From assembly GCA_016508695.1 (NCBI GenBank), contig VNKQ01000008.1:1054001-1118000 (forward strand): 64,000 nucleotides of DNA, given 5' to 3'. This DNA comes from Hyphodiscus hymeniophilus. Lineage: Eukaryota; Ascomycota; Leotiomycetes; Helotiales; Hyphodiscaceae. The translations under genes and the position numbers were made by a program. This document shows, in pieces, positions 1 through 12,257 of this stretch. A model generated the notes under the pieces. That model was not told the DNA's origin, did not search any database, and saw nothing but the letters and a program-made list of their open reading frames with translations. Each line of letters begins with the position of its first letter. The first letter of the stretch is position 1.

Positions 1-1
1 G

Positions 2-1129
2 TGGTCCATAGGCACTGTAATAGGGCCAGCGATCGGAGGGACATTTGCAGATCCAGCAACAAGCTTCCCAAACACTTTCTCCCCCGACGGGCTCTTCGGA
101 CGCTTCCCCTACCTTCTCCCAAACCTCGTCTGCGCTTTTCTCCTCATGATGAGCATCACTTTCGGATACTTCTTCCTTGAAGAATCACACCCAGATATGC
201 AACCCCGCGTCCTCCTCCCAGATTCGACTTATGTCTCAGATGAAACACCTCTCATGGCTACCGCAGACGCCATAAAAGCTCCTGCCGTGGACCTGAGATC
301 AGAAACATACGGCACATTTGCAGGGAGCGACGACAGTCAATGGCAGAAAACGTACGAAAAGTTCGGAACGCCCAAAATCTTCACAAAACGAGTTATAAGC
401 CTCATCGTCGCGTTAGGAATCTTCACCTACCATACAATGACTTACGACCATCTCCTTCCCATATTTCTCGAAGACGGCCGTGGCGAGACTTTCTCCGCAC
501 TCTCACAATCTATAAACCCCCTCGCCGCATCTGGTGGTCTAGGCCTCAGTGTGCGGAGCGTGGGAGTTATCATGTCTACGGATGGACTCATCGCTCTCTT
601 CGTTCAGGCCGTCATCTTCCCCTTCGCGGCCGCGAAAATGGGGGTGTACAGACTCTTCATCCTGGTCTCTCTGTGTCACCCGCTATCCTACTTCGTCATG
701 CCATATCTCGTCTACCTACCACCCTCATTTCTATACCCAGGGATTTACCTCGCCCTGTCAATCCGGAACCTCCTCTGTATCCTCGCTTACCCCGTTATCT
801 TGATCCAGATCAAAGAGGCATCACCCTCACCTTCGGTCATGGGGAAAATCAACGGATTAGCAGCATCAGCAGGCGCGGCATGCAGGACCGTCGCACCGCC
901 TATCGCAGGCTATCTGTATGGAGTCGGCTCGAAGATGGATTTCACGGCTCTGGCATGGTACGGAAGTGCTTTTGTGGCGGTCGTTGGAGCTGTGCAGTGT
1001 TTCTCCGTCCAGCGCGAAAAAGCGCCATTATCCGAGGAAGATTTCGTGGAGTATAAGAGGGATTTGAGTAGGGAATTGGATAAAGAGTTTCCTGTTGTGC
1101 TTGTCACTGAGATTGATGAGTGGAATTAA
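2..1129 (+). CDS. MFS transporter, DHA1/zinc-induced-facilitator-like, 5' truncated by window edge
   Basis: C-terminal part (about 375 residues) of a major facilitator superfamily permease of the plasma or vacuolar membrane. The frame is already open at base 2 and the first visible residues contain the MFS motif-C signature GPAIGG at the end of TM5, so the gene starts left of the window. TM6 follows, then a hydrophilic central loop (about residues 65-135 of the visible part) and the second bundle of TM helices (for example the stretches around LIVALGIFTY, MSTDGLIALF and GLAASAGAACR). It ends in a short acidic/basic cytoplasmic tail with a TAA stop. The arrangement resembles fungal DHA1 proteins related to plant zinc-induced facilitators and bacterial Tet proteins. 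The substrate cannot be read from the sequence. No intron is visible in this part. Confidence 0.85.
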   Translation, partial: WSIGTVIGPAIGGTFADPATSFPNTFSPDGLFGRFPYLLPNLVCAFLLMMSITFGYFFLEESHPDMQPRVLLPDSTYVSDETPLMATADAIKAPAVDLRSETYGTFAGSDDSQWQKTYEKFGTPKIFTKRVISLIVALGIFTYHTMTYDHLLPIFLEDGRGETFSALSQSINPLAASGGLGLSVRSVGVIMSTDGLIALFVQAVIFPFAAAKMGVYRLFILVSLCHPLSYFVMPYLVYLPPSFLYPGIYLALSIRNLLCILAYPVILIQIKEASPSPSVMGKINGLAASAGAACRTVAPPIAGYLYGVGSKMDFTALAWYGSAFVAVVGAVQCFSVQREKAPLSEEDFVEYKRDLSRELDKEFPVVLVTEIDEWN

Positions 1130-1899
1130 AGGAGTTGAAAAGTCGATCAGGAGTAGCGAGGTTTCGGAAAAGATGGTCTGGTTTCAGGGAGCATCCTATT
1201 CGCGTCAATGGGCATATGGCATTGGAAAGGCGTTTTGATAGCGGTTTAGCGAGCGTGCTGTTTCGTTGGCGCTGCTGTACATGTGTCTCTTGTTCTTCAT
1301 ATTTACATAGCAGGAAGGGAATGGGCATAATTGGAGAAGATGTATTTAATGGAGCGACCAAATATTCATTCAAGACTCTACTCCTTGGCCTCGAAGACAC
1401 TTATCCAGAGGCAAAGCAAGTGCTTTCTCGAAATATTTGGAAGTTACCAAAGTACTTTACTAAAACTAACATCAATAACAAAGGCTCGCTGTACGTTTCT
1501 TTACGATGAATGGAGTCCGTATGTCATGTGTTCCAAGGGATCTAACACGAGCTTAGAGAAGAGACAAGCCGATCGATCACACAAAACCAACATGATGTAC
1601 TGCTCCGTGAAGATTTCGGCCACATCTAGCTCTGTAATCCGTCGAAGATTCCGTCCACGTGTGGAATAATCGCTGGGAGGAATAGAATCCAAAGGTAGCG
1701 GGATCGAGGCTGAGTAATGATGACGGCCGAATTCCAATGTAAGTTGGATGCCTTTCTCTATGTTTGTATTACTTTGCATTTCTTGCCTCGTGCGGTTGTC
1801 TCTATCGAATGCAAATTTGAAATCGATCTACTCAAGCCTCGTAGAATATCCCCTTCCAGAAATCCAAATCTGCTTTCATCCTCGTCCAAAATCGTTCAG
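1130..1899. other. intergenic region between convergent genes
   Basis: Contains the 3' flanks of the MFS transporter (+) and the F-box gene (-). Only short overlapping ORFs without recognisable content; I see no gene or repeat. Confidence 0.6.
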
Positions 1900-3087
1900 T
1901 CACTTCACCAGACTCCCCAAATCCTCCGCGGCTGCCAGATCCTCGACAAGGAACATCCTCCCATCAGTCTGCATCATATCGCCCTGTATCAAGAAGTGTT
2001 TCGGCTGCAACGCTAGACCAGCTAGTACCTTCTCAAAGACACTCTTCCAACTCCCTTCCGAAAGAGTCAAGCCTCCATTCGCCTTCTGATGCGGTGCCTT
2101 CAAGCCTGGTCCGCCGAGCTGCACGTTCTTCAAGCTCCTTTTGTTCCTGGACAGGAAGTCAACGAGATCTTTCTCATTGCAACGCACGCCTTCAAATTTT
2201 ACATCACTCAGCTTTTCGAAGACGTGATCGCGTTCAGCCAACGAGGCAAAGAAGGGGGTAATATCAGTTTTTTGCCGTCCTTGGAAACTCAAACTCAGGC
2301 TCTCCATATTGGAAGCAGAACGTAGGCAATGCGACAGGTTCTGGAAGGCCTGCGAGGAGTGAAGATTATTCGGCATATCGGAATAATCCAATACCAGGCT
2401 CAACCTGGTGAGGCTTAGGAAGACTGTTGAGATTAGGGATACAGTGATCGCCTTTTGAGCAAAGAACTCCAGTGGGAGCCGGTCGTGGCTTAGTTCTTCA
2501 ACTCGAGAAGGTGAGCCAGCAATCGCCAAGCACAGATTTGTGAAGCGCTCTGTGGTTGCTACGCGTGGGAGGAGGCGGGTGGAAGGGATCTGCCAGATCT
2601 GACGTAGAAGTTCCGTCTCCTCGATTTCAGGGAATGGACAGGTAGTCAGTGAAACCTCAACCCTTCTCAGACTTGGGATATTCTTGAGCGCAGGATTTAA
2701 CAGCTCAGAAGCACAAGCGAGAGGCATATATCTTTCTTTCTCATCTCTGAACCAGGCGTAACTCCCCCATGACGATTCCTGAGCAGCAAGGCGCTCGTCG
2801 GGATCGCGCATGTATTGGAGGAAGTAGGAGTTGTGGCGGGCGTGGTATTCATTTAACTCCCCGAGGTTAAGAAAGAGGGACTTTAACTTTTGCGAGAGGG
2901 ATGTGCGGGAGATGGCGAGGAGGTGTGCAAAGGAGGGGCGGTGGGGGAGCGATGTGAATGTTGTGGATATCAAGTATTCAAATCCCAAGGAAGCCCAGAG
3001 TTTGGAGGTTAGGCGGAGCGATTGGAGAGTCGGAGTGGGACAGTGGATGAGGATTTGTTGGCGGAGCTCGGTGGGAAGGGTATCCAT
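1900..3087 (-). CDS. F-box protein
   Basis: Single-exon protein of 395 residues. The chosen ATG at 3087 begins directly with an F-box (residues about 1-42: MDTLPTELRQQIL..., with the L/P and conserved W of LTSKLWASL). The frame stays open upstream to 3267, but those 60 residues are Pro/Arg-rich and unlike an F-box N-terminus, so they are probably leader. The rest is leucine-rich with spaced hydrophobic strands, as in fungal F-box proteins with a degenerate leucine-rich-repeat substrate region. Known role of the family: adaptor that binds Skp1 in an SCF ubiquitin ligase. The substrate is unknown. Fungal genomes carry many fast-evolving members, so a one-to-one orthologue is unlikely to be informative. 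Confidence 0.8.
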   Translation of the reverse strand: MDTLPTELRQQILIHCPTPTLQSLRLTSKLWASLGFEYLISTTFTSLPHRPSFAHLLAISRTSLSQKLKSLFLNLGELNEYHARHNSYFLQYMRDPDERLAAQESSWGSYAWFRDEKERYMPLACASELLNPALKNIPSLRRVEVSLTTCPFPEIEETELLRQIWQIPSTRLLPRVATTERFTNLCLAIAGSPSRVEELSHDRLPLEFFAQKAITVSLISTVFLSLTRLSLVLDYSDMPNNLHSSQAFQNLSHCLRSASNMESLSLSFQGRQKTDITPFFASLAERDHVFEKLSDVKFEGVRCNEKDLVDFLSRNKRSLKNVQLGGPGLKAPHQKANGGLTLSEGSWKSVFEKVLAGLALQPKHFLIQGDMMQTDGRMFLVEDLAAAEDLGSLVK

Positions 3088-3903
3088 TTGGATGGTTATA
3101 ACAGTTCCAGGGGATCGATGGAGAAAAGGAGCGGCAGGTACGAGCTTGTAGATTCCGAGTAGCGGTACGATCTCGATTGTTGGTACAAAGAGCTGACAAT
3201 CGAACACGTCTGGACGGATTCCTGGAGCTGAGACAGAGCGGAGAGGAGCCGGGACGGACCTTGTCACTTTGAGGGTCCTTGGTATGTTTACCGTGGCAAG
3301 CGTTTACCATGGAGGCGGGTATGCTCTGATGCGTGGTTTGGCCTTTTCCCAGTCCCAAAGAGAAGGCCCAGATGTTTGAAGGGCCAGGTAGGCTAGGTAG
3401 GCCAAGTATCGTTGAAGGTTCCCTCTTCTGTCGACTGTGGAACCCAAGCCGAAGTCGATTTACGAAGAAGTCTAGAACAACATTGGCTTTGGTTCTACGA
3501 ATATACTCTCAAATAACCATAAGTCTAGAACATGTACGAAGTTCTGGTAGTCAGACGAGTCAATGATAGATTCCCTAAAGTCGTGAGCTGCAGACAATGG
3601 TAGGGGAACGTCATAGGGAAACCTTGATAGACAGCAAAATCAATTTACCCTGCTCCAGCTAAAGATTGTACATCAGAAATCTAATACGATATCACAATAC
3701 CGACATGCAATAAATGAAGAGGATAAAGTCGTATGTCTGTCGTCTACGGCGGGGTCAATCCAGCTGTATTGATTCCCACTACTGTAGCTCGGGTGGACCC
3801 GCCACCAAGCTCAAAATCCAAGCTTCATTCTATAAATTCCCCCTGCGCCCTCCACAACTCCTCCGCTTCCCTTCGCGTCGCCCCGTCTCCAAGTGCGGGC
3901 ACA
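3088..3903. promoter_or_regulatory. divergent promoter region (F-box gene / 72-aa membrane protein gene)
   Basis: 816 nt between two divergent start codons. A TATA-like element, TATAAA, lies at about 3832-3837, some 70 nt upstream of the plus-strand ATG at 3904. The remaining ORFs here are short and carry no recognisable content. Confidence 0.4.
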
Positions 3904-4266
3904 ATGCCATCTCCACTACAGTATACCCCCCTCTCATTCTCTCTCTTCTGATGTCCCGTATTCCCACCGTCTCATCCCCAAATCGCCCCCCACCCTTCGC
4001 GCCGCTCCACAACCACAAAATCCCAAGGCCCAGTTCCACGCTCACCCGCTGACCCGAATCTCAGGACATTCCGCAACCTCTCTCCCCGCACGCGCATCGG
4101 TGTAGGACTCGCCTTCCTGGCTTGGGGGACAGCAGGACTCTATATATCAGACAGCACAGAGAAGAAGTTGGGCTTCGAGGCTGGTGAGAAGGATAGAGCT
4201 GCGCTGGATGGGGTGTTGCCTAGGATTTCGGTCGTGGAACGGGATGAGAGGAGGGGAAAGTCTTGA
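3904..4266 (+). CDS. 72-aa single-span membrane protein, probably mitochondrial
   Basis: Two-exon gene too small to show up as a plain ORF. Exon 1 is 3904-3920 (17 nt, encodes MPSPL plus two bases) and exon 2 is 4065-4266. The 144-nt intron starts GTATAC, has a CTGAC branch-like site at 4049 and ends ATCTCAG. The join gives one open frame of 72 codons plus TGA. The product has a basic N-terminus (RNLSPRTRIG), one hydrophobic span (about residues 16-33, GVGLAFLAWGTAGLYI) and a charged C-terminal tail (EKKLGF, then ERDERRGKS). Small size, Arg-rich start and a single span fit a mitochondrial inner-membrane assembly or accessory factor. That is inference, as I recognise no named family. The second exon has strong coding character, while the tiny first exon rests on splice signals and frame. 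Confidence 0.6.
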
Positions 4267-5039
4267 TGAGTTGGGCCTGCGTGGGACATGACTGTGATTA
4301 CGACGTGAGTTGGGGGCTAGGTGGAGGGGGAAAAGGTGCTGAGTGAAGAGCATAGAAGGTATTCTGACACGTACGTAAGAGGTGCTGCCAGATTTGATGG
4401 GTTTGGGGGTAAGCTTTACCACTATTGCGGTGAAGGTCGTGGTACCGAGTCTGTTGGGTCTCCATCAATATGCGAGCTGTTTCATGGGTCGAGATATATT
4501 GCCCAAGGAGTACACAGCACAGCGTCCAAAGGAAGTGAGTGGGTTAAGACGGACGTTGAAGTACGCCAGACAGTAGCCCAAGTAGGCAATTAGAGGAGAG
4601 ACTTTTATAGAGACTTTCATTTAAGAAACAAGCACGGCAGCATTTTTCTGGTAACTTAGCTATGCATTCTCGAAATCAGGTACTCTAACACATGAATGAG
4701 CCAAGGCATTTAGCAAATGTCTCGTCCTTGATTCGCCATCCATACCCGGAAAAGGTAGGCATAGCAAATAACGTATTTTTTGCGAACTTCCGATCGCCCT
4801 GTGCCCCGGTGGTCATCAATCTCAGAGCAAAAATCCTCGTCGACCGCGGTAAACTTTAAAAGCAATCTCAATCCACTCTTCGCCTTGAACATGCAATAAT
4901 CCATCTAACCCAATGCAATCTCGCCACTTTTGATTGAAAATTCCCACCTGGAAAGAAGCAAGAAGCAAAACAAAGCAACAAACGCCAAACCAATGCATGG
5001 GTGCCTCTAGGCTGTCATCTATAATATCGTCCACCGTGT
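4267..5039. other. intergenic region between convergent genes
   Basis: 3' flanks of the 72-aa gene (+) and the C2H2 factor gene (-). Short ORFs only; nothing else recognised. Confidence 0.55.
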
Positions 5040-8000
5040 CTAAGCCATGTTCTCGAATTTCATATGTACGCCTCCGATCGGCGAATTGGATTGCGAGTTG
5101 ATCGGAGTAAAAAGTTGTGCCATGTCCAAAGTTAAGTCCTTTACACCATAACCACTGTCGATGTCGTTCACTGAACCTAGTTCCTCGCCTCGTCTGGCAC
5201 TGTCTGAAACAACGTATGCCCTAACCTGCTTCAACATGCTAATAATATTCCCAAAGCGTTGATCCGGTGCCATCTGCCAGTCCAGGTTTGTCTTCATCAA
5301 CAATTTCGCAAGCCAGTAGAAGTGGGCAGCATCTCGGCAGAAGCCAAAGCGACGGCTGGGTGTAGAGGTAGGTGGGTATTGAATAGCCATATCGTCATCC
5401 CAAGCTTTCTTCCACTTCTCAAAAGCGTGACTTGTAACCTTCAATAGCGGGTTCAGCATTGGCGATTGAGCACCGGTTGATACCGGTGTAGCTCGTCCAC
5501 TATTATTTGCACTTGAGCCCCCAGCGGTGATAGGATCAACACCTCTTGCCACCCAGTCATTTTGACTCAAAGGTGTACTTGATGCGCTGTTGGGAAATCC
5601 CAAAGCCTGTCCAATGAGTTGGCTCGATTCTTGTGATTGCTGTCTCTGTGCTGTCCAGAGCTGAATGTGCAATGCGTGGATTAGGACAAATTTCGAGTAC
5701 AAATTGGTGGTACCAGGTTGAAGGTCGTAAACATTATGCATGAGGGCCGTCAAAGCAGAGTGCATTTCGGGCTGCTTGGCGCGTCGGCTGCCGGATGGGT
5801 TTCTGTCCCTGGCAATGGCAGGACCATGCAAACCAAGTGCTTCGGCACATTCGTTACCAGTCCGAGCTCCCCAAGCAGCGTCATCGGCAGGAAGCGGCAC
5901 TCGGATCTCGAACGTGTCGAGCACTGGGGCAGTGTTGAAGTATATGACCATCGCAGCGTCGAGGAGGAAGATAGTGAACATCAACCTTGATCTTTTCTCT
6001 TGTTCAACCCAAGAATCCCAATCGAAGCTGGCAACATTGAAATGCTCAACAACCATGTTAGGTTGATGTAGCGCACTAAAGGGCAGGGTGGTTTTGGGCA
6101 TTGTGAGACCCGCTTTTCTTGCCAGTCCAATGATCAGGGGATTTTGCTGTCGAGCCTTTTCACGTTGAATGGGAGTTCCGTGCCACGTGAATAGAACTTG
6201 CATTAGTAATAGAGCAGTGATCTGTTCAGTTTCTAATGTCGTTGATCCGAAAGTGCCAGGCTCAAACCCGTTGGAGCCAGTTTGATCTCGTAACACTGTC
6301 GCGTAGACTTGAGAATTGCTCTCTACAACCACTTTAGCAAACTCCATCATTTCTCGAACTTGGGTCGCGGCAAGGCGATTCGAATAGACCGCGCCGACAC
6401 ATATCATCGCGAGTAGTAGTCCATCGTAAGCTTCCGCGATTCGGAAAGTGGGCATGTGGATAATCGGGAAATGGACCTGGAAGTTGGAGAACTGTTCCAG
6501 GAAATGTTGGACGTTGCTCGCAGATAGGAATATTCTCATCTCGTTACTCCGACTAGTGATCTGGTTATTTTGAGGAAAGCAGAAGAATATCAAGCGCTGG
6601 GATATCTCTTGGTAATAGTCGTTCTGATTGTTCCACTTTGGGTGTTCGGAGGTGGGTCCGGTTTCGCGAGAAGGGCCAGAGTATGAAGGGTAGAGGCCAC
6701 TGTTTGTTTCGGTTTTGATATTTACCTGCGGGTTCGGAAAGTTGGGTTGATATGGTAACGGGAATCCATCTTGAGGATTTGGTTGAAAGACCTGAGACCA
6801 GACACCAGGTTGCTGGCGCGCATTGTTCCCAGCGTACACTGATAGAGAGTTTCGAGCAGTGGGTGGATGCGGCATACCTGCGGCGGACGATATGAAGTCA
6901 TAGCCCTGATTGTTGTATGAGTGACCATTCTGACCGTTTGGCACACTGAAAGCTAATGAAGGATTCATACCAGAAGGCAAGCTACTCGCAATTCCAGCAT
7001 AGCCCTGGCCATAGGCTGCTGGATTCGAGCCTCCCGGGCCGAGACCCGTCATGCTTCCCCCGTCCCTGCTCAGTCTCTTCATGTTGTTGGCTTGTGCAGC
7101 TTGGTCGTCTGTCATATTGGAACCTGCATCAGGGATGCTGCCATCAGGTATGACACCAAAAGGATGCAATGCAGGGTCGTTCATGCCCATACCATTAGAA
7201 CCCATCATCTCTTCATTGGACATGGAGGGTGTGTTCTTGTGCGGTCCCGGATGAGATTTCTTTAGGTGGGCTTGGGCGTGAGAAAGGTGGCTAGCTCCAG
7301 TAGGATTGCCGCGGCGGATTGAACACTTCTGAAAGTGACGCTTCAAGATATCGCTCCTAGAAAAGGTGTCTCGACAAAGCACGCACATATATGGTCGATC
7401 CCCAGTGTCTGTACAAAGTTAGAGCGATCTGTTGATCGGGAAACATCCTGCAACATACGTCTGAGTAGGTGGCGTTTCAAATGCTTCGCATGAAGGTATG
7501 TTTTTGTGCAGTGGGGGCAGGGGAATTTTCCGTCAGCATCCTTTTGAGGAATGACTGAGCCTTTCGCGGCGGTGGTCGCACCGACAGCAGGTCTACCGGG
7601 AGCACTAGGTAATATCCCTCTTCGTCCTTGAGAGCCAACGACATGGGTCGGTTGCTCCTCCATCATCATCGGTGGTTGTGACATCATGTTGTTTTGTCCA
7701 TATGGAGAAGCCATCGAGGGCTGCATGTGCATACCGTTGGGCGGCATCGGTCGCAGCGGTTGGGGCATCTTACCGTTGCTTGGAGCAGGAGCAATGCTCT
7801 GGGGCTGCGTCATGGCAGTCGATGATTGAGGGATCATTGACGATGAATATCGGACCTGCTGCTGCTGCTGATAGTTGTTTGCAGGCATCATGTTATATCG
7901 TGGTTGTTGGGGCATCTGGTTCTGAGGGTAACTGCCCATCATGTTACCGGATCCGGGCGCTGAGGGGAAACAAGCAGTTAGCGTCAACTATCTGGAACTG

Positions 8001-8274
8001 GAATACGAGGAACGTCTGTATTGGAAAGATGGGGCATGGAGCGAACATTGATCCTCAAGCCTGGAGGACATCGAAAGAGATATAGGAAGCTTGATCAACA
8101 CGTACTATTTGGAGTCCGTGGGGTGTGCGGGTTGCTTCCATAGTTATTATTATTCTGCATCGTGGCATTTGGCTGTAAGGGTGGGAGGGTAGTATTGTGT
8201 TGGAGTTGATGAGGAGAGACACCGGGCAAGGAGTTGTTGGAATTCATCCCGTACGATGAGTATGAAGAGTCCAT
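5040..8274 (-). CDS. C2H2 zinc-finger transcription factor with fungal-specific regulatory domain
   Basis: Three exons on the minus strand: 8106-8274, 7459-7959 and 5040-7408, giving 1012 residues. Introns are 7960-8105 (GTACGT...CCTCAG, with CTAAC branch) and 7409-7458 (GTATGT...TACAG). The N-terminus is Asn/Gln/Met/Pro-rich (about 1-195). Two C2H2 fingers follow at about 200-224 (CPHC...H...H) and 230-252 (CVLC...HFQKC). They are joined by a TGDRPY linker that is only restored after splicing the 50-nt intron. Another low-complexity stretch leads to a fungal-specific transcription-factor regulatory region (about 485-850, with LLLAMICVGAVYSNR and DWDSWVEQEKRSRLMFTIFLLDA). This combination (two fingers plus that domain) is typical of nuclear DNA-binding regulators related to S. 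pombe Klf1. The target genes are unknown. The leader upstream of the ATG appears long and contains several upstream ORFs. Confidence 0.88.
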
Positions 8275-11200
8275 GATCTGTGAGTTGATTCTGTGCAGAA
8301 GACTGGTACACTTGTCGTGGCAGCGCACCGTCCGTTGAATCGAGCGGGGATGACGCAAAAGGCGCTTGATGATAGACCGTGGATTGAATTGATGCAGAAG
8401 TTCTACTGAAGGAGCGTGGAGCTTGAAGTTTCGAAACCTTCGTGTTGATGGGGCGGATTGATGGGAGCGCGTCGTTGTTGAGAGAAACAATGGTTTTCCC
8501 AACGCGCGCCGATTCCGAGTCCGAGATTTGTCGGTGACGAGGGGCGACGACTATGGTCCAGGGCAAGTACCACAACCAAGGTCGAGATTAGAGGCGTGAA
8601 ATGTTCCTGGCTTGACTTCGTGAGGCTCAAGAAGCTGTTGTTGATGTTGTTCAAGTAAAGTGGAGAACGGTCGTCAAGATTTATCCGTAGAAAAAAGATG
8701 GGCTCAAAAATAAACGCCGCGTGGTGGGGACGTCTCTTGCGAATTGAGGTTGCAGTTGATCTACAGGGTCAAACCAAACGTCTAAAATCCACCTTTATCG
8801 TCCCGTCGTGATTGAAAAGTTCTTTTTCCCAGCTGGGCACGTTTTATTTTCCCTTCAATGGAGGGGTGTCGTCTTCGAGATTGTTGATTGTTTTCCGCGC
8901 GAATGCATCGAGGAGAAATGGAGTTGAGAAGGAAAGAAAAACCGTGAAGAAGTTCTTTCACAAGAGATTTCGCGGGAGGAAGGAAAGGAAAGGAAAGAGC
9001 AGGCACGCATGAATGGGTTGTGCCCTTGAAGGGGAAAGAATCTATTGCCGCTGTAAGCTGAGCTGGCTGGACGGAGTTCAATGGGCAGACAAGCTGACAA
9101 GGATACCGGTCGGGACGACGAGAGAAATGGAAGGTGAAGTTGACCTTTCGCGTGCTCATACCCTTCGTACTGATACGGATTAGTCGTTCGTTGGCTCATG
9201 CGCAACATGGCATGGCATGGCATGCTATTGCCATTCCATCCCATCATCCATGCATGCCATGCCCAAGTGGTCGTCTCAATCAGACTCAGACTCACGAGTC
9301 ACGGAGCCGCCAGACTCACCGTGGCATTGCATTCCTCGTTGGAAGCTGCAAATGCTACGTACTGTACCTACGTGCTTCGAATCCAGTGAATGCCTTGGTT
9401 GGCGACAATTCGCCGAGTTTCGAGCGCAGGCCGGCTTCTGTCTTTCCCAATTCTCAGGCATCTCACCCCATCTTTGTGATTAATATCTACGGACAAAGGA
9501 GTTTGCCGGGCAACCCAGCAACATGCAAGTGCCGCCTTCGAATCTTCGATCTGATTTGAGAGTACGCTCATATGGCGCTATGTTTCGATGACGATTCCTT
9601 CTAATTCACGAAGAAAGCTTTTCATCAAAGACGATGCCAATTCGACCACACTAATCAAGAGCCGAGCCAACGAGTCCAAATGCTGCTCTACGTGGACATG
9701 CCTTACTCGTGCTCCTGACTACTACTCTTACACTCCGTACACTTTCCTGGACACCTAGTCGAATCCAGAAGAAATAAAACCGAGAACGGCCGCAAGTCCG
9801 GGCCATTATGACGAGTGGCAGTCCAGAATCCAGATGAGTAGGGTCGTTATCACACCCGAAGTAGCCAGCTTCGATATCGCTATCGATTACTTATCGATTT
9901 TGTCCTCTCCTGTCCCGCCCTGATAAGAAGCTTCTTCTGGAAGCTCGGATTATCTTCATAGTTCACTATACGGTTTTCTGAGGATCGTCGATCCCTCATC
10001 TTCAGACGTCCTCTCCCAACTCCAGGCAACGACTTTTCTTCACGAGACTCAAGTACCGCCTGTAAGTCCCGAGTGAAGCGATGGCACCTGAGAGGCTGGG
10101 TGTCTGGGACAGCGCGATACTAGATGCGGATTTTAGTCCGGCAAGCATGCCGAGGGACGACAAATTCAGTCATTTTGTGCTCGGATCTGGAAGCAGACGG
10201 TTATTACCGCCAATCTCTAATCCCGTACACTTCGGGAAGGAAAATATTCGCTGAAGCGACTAAGTGGTGATTTTTACTGCGGTACGGAGGTACATCTGGA
10301 TATTTAGCCATCCGTGGAAAGCTTTTCCGGTGGCAAGAGGTTGAACTATTGATTCATATCTTGATTACTCGAGTCGTTCGTCGGACAGTAACTGGTGGTT
10401 CTCATTGAATATCTCTGTTGTGGCGTGTAGGGGACCCTTATCGACTACCTCGACAAGCGGGCGGCCATGGTTTGGCCACGCTTCAACTGCATTAAAGCAG
10501 CCTCACGATTATCTTAACACCGTTAATCGGCACGACGTCGCTTTCCTCGTGTAGACTTTCGAAGCGATGGTGGACTTCAAGGTGAGCCCTACTTACAAGC
10601 GAACCTCGATCGCAAAACCATTAGTCTGGCTCATTCTCGCGCCAGACTAACCTTTCGATTTGCTTCAATTTGCAAATTGCCGGCCTTTCCCCGAATCATT
10701 ATCAATGCTGAATAATTCCTCGAATTCTGACGCCATCTAGTCTCTTCTTCAAGCAGCGTCCAGCGGGCGTTGCGTGGCCTTTCTAAGCCTAACAGGGCTT
10801 TCCGAATTGCAGAGCCTTGCCCGATGGTGCTTCTACTACCACCGTAGTCTACGACTAACGAGGTTGGAAGATTTCAGCGAGCAAGCCATCGTTCGATCGT
10901 ATTGTATCTTCGTATGTCGGTTGTACATATCCCACAGCGAAGTCACAGAATTCCTCGTCAGCTTATTTAAACCCGTTCGCTGCTCCTAACGACGCTGAAC
11001 TCAATTATTATTTCCGTACGAACCTACTCACACTCATTGACTCGTCTCAACCTGCCTGACTCTCCGCCGTCTCCGGACTCAGAAGTGATCATGCAGATCC
11101 TGCGGTTGATCATCAATCTCTCGAATCGTTCAACGCCCCATTATTGACTCAAGCGAGCCTTGCGTCTCAAACCTCAGGTCCTCCTGTTCTTACCTGTGGT

Positions 11201-12257
11201 ACTTTCGTACTTCCCTGATTGCTCACGGATGAGGTACCTGAAGTCAACAATATTTGGTATCACGTCGGGTCTTAAGGCTTTGAGCGGTCATTATTAGGTC
11301 GTCCAACGAGGCTACCAGCCTCCCAAGCTCCAACGGCCCCTGCTACTTCGGGTATCGACATCCGGGTCACCATCTGAAGCCTTTCGCACTGTACCCAAAA
11401 GAGGCATTACCTCCACAGAACGACCTCATTGGCCGACAGCCATGCGTCTCCCAATAATACGGTAGCACGGAGGTACAAGTACACGGAGATGATTCCAAAA
11501 GCCCTGCATAAGAAAACGTGAAATCCAAGGATACTTGTGCTCAACTCGTCGCCGAGATTCGGTTTTTGTTTTTGAGATACGCGCGCGTTGCCCTGGCACG
11601 TCCACGCCTCCCACCCCTGGTGAGACAATTGCTCGCTGGTTTAAACAAGAGACCCTGACTCGCGCGCCAAATTGGACGCATCAGGACGGGAGTCGCTCCG
11701 AATCTCAGAGAGTGAGTGCCACGCGTTCGGATATTGGCTGGCTTTGGAAAGCATGTCTTCAAGACAGTAGATATATCATCTGACCATCAAGCAAATCCTG
11801 CCTGCTGGTGTGTATCTCCTGATTTTCACACTTCTTGTCGCACATCTATCCAAGGACTAGAAGTTGAGAATCGTGGCGCTTCCAATTTGTCGTAATAGTC
11901 AAAGGCACCACACTGAAATGCTCTTCTCGAACAGCTTGAGCGAACAACAAATTCTTCATTTATGAACCAAAAGATAAGCCTCCGATGTCATGAAATACTC
12001 ACAACATCATGATACAGAGACAGTGGCGGACAGGTTCGCGTTCGACGGGACGGTAAGAATGAAACTTTTGTAATCTCAGAATTTCTCGTACCCGAGGGGC
12101 TAGACTCGCCCCTTAACACTTCATTTTTCTCGTTGAAGCCATTCTCTTCTTCAATCATACATCAGTCTTGAGCTTTCACTCTTTCAAGCTCAGCATAACT
12201 TCTAGTCGCTCGTTGTTTTGCAGGCAATTATTCCCTTGACTTCACGCTCACGTCAAA
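8275..12257. other. gene-poor 4-kb region upstream of two divergent genes; probable long leaders
   Basis: No ORF with convincing coding character in nearly 4 kb. The part next to 8275 (to about 9300) reads on the minus strand as a pyrimidine-rich transcript-like leader with several upstream ORFs (for example 8855-9295, 8403-8654), probably 5' UTR of the C2H2 factor. A CATGG pentamer is repeated at 9206-9225. A 58-codon ORF at 10081-10254 (+) and splice-like motifs near 10575 (AAG|GTGAGC) could belong to a spliced non-coding transcript. The last few hundred bases are the promoter and leader of the GPI-protein gene. Confidence 0.45.

Noticed and set aside
340..1056. 238-codon ORF overlapping the MFS transporter in another frame
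   Set aside because: Arg/Pro/Ser-rich shadow of the transporter frame; the transporter frame has clear membrane helices and MFS motifs.
10081..10254. 58-codon plus-strand ORF in the 4-kb gene-poor region
   Set aside because: Short, isolated and without domain; only a possible element of a leader or non-coding RNA.
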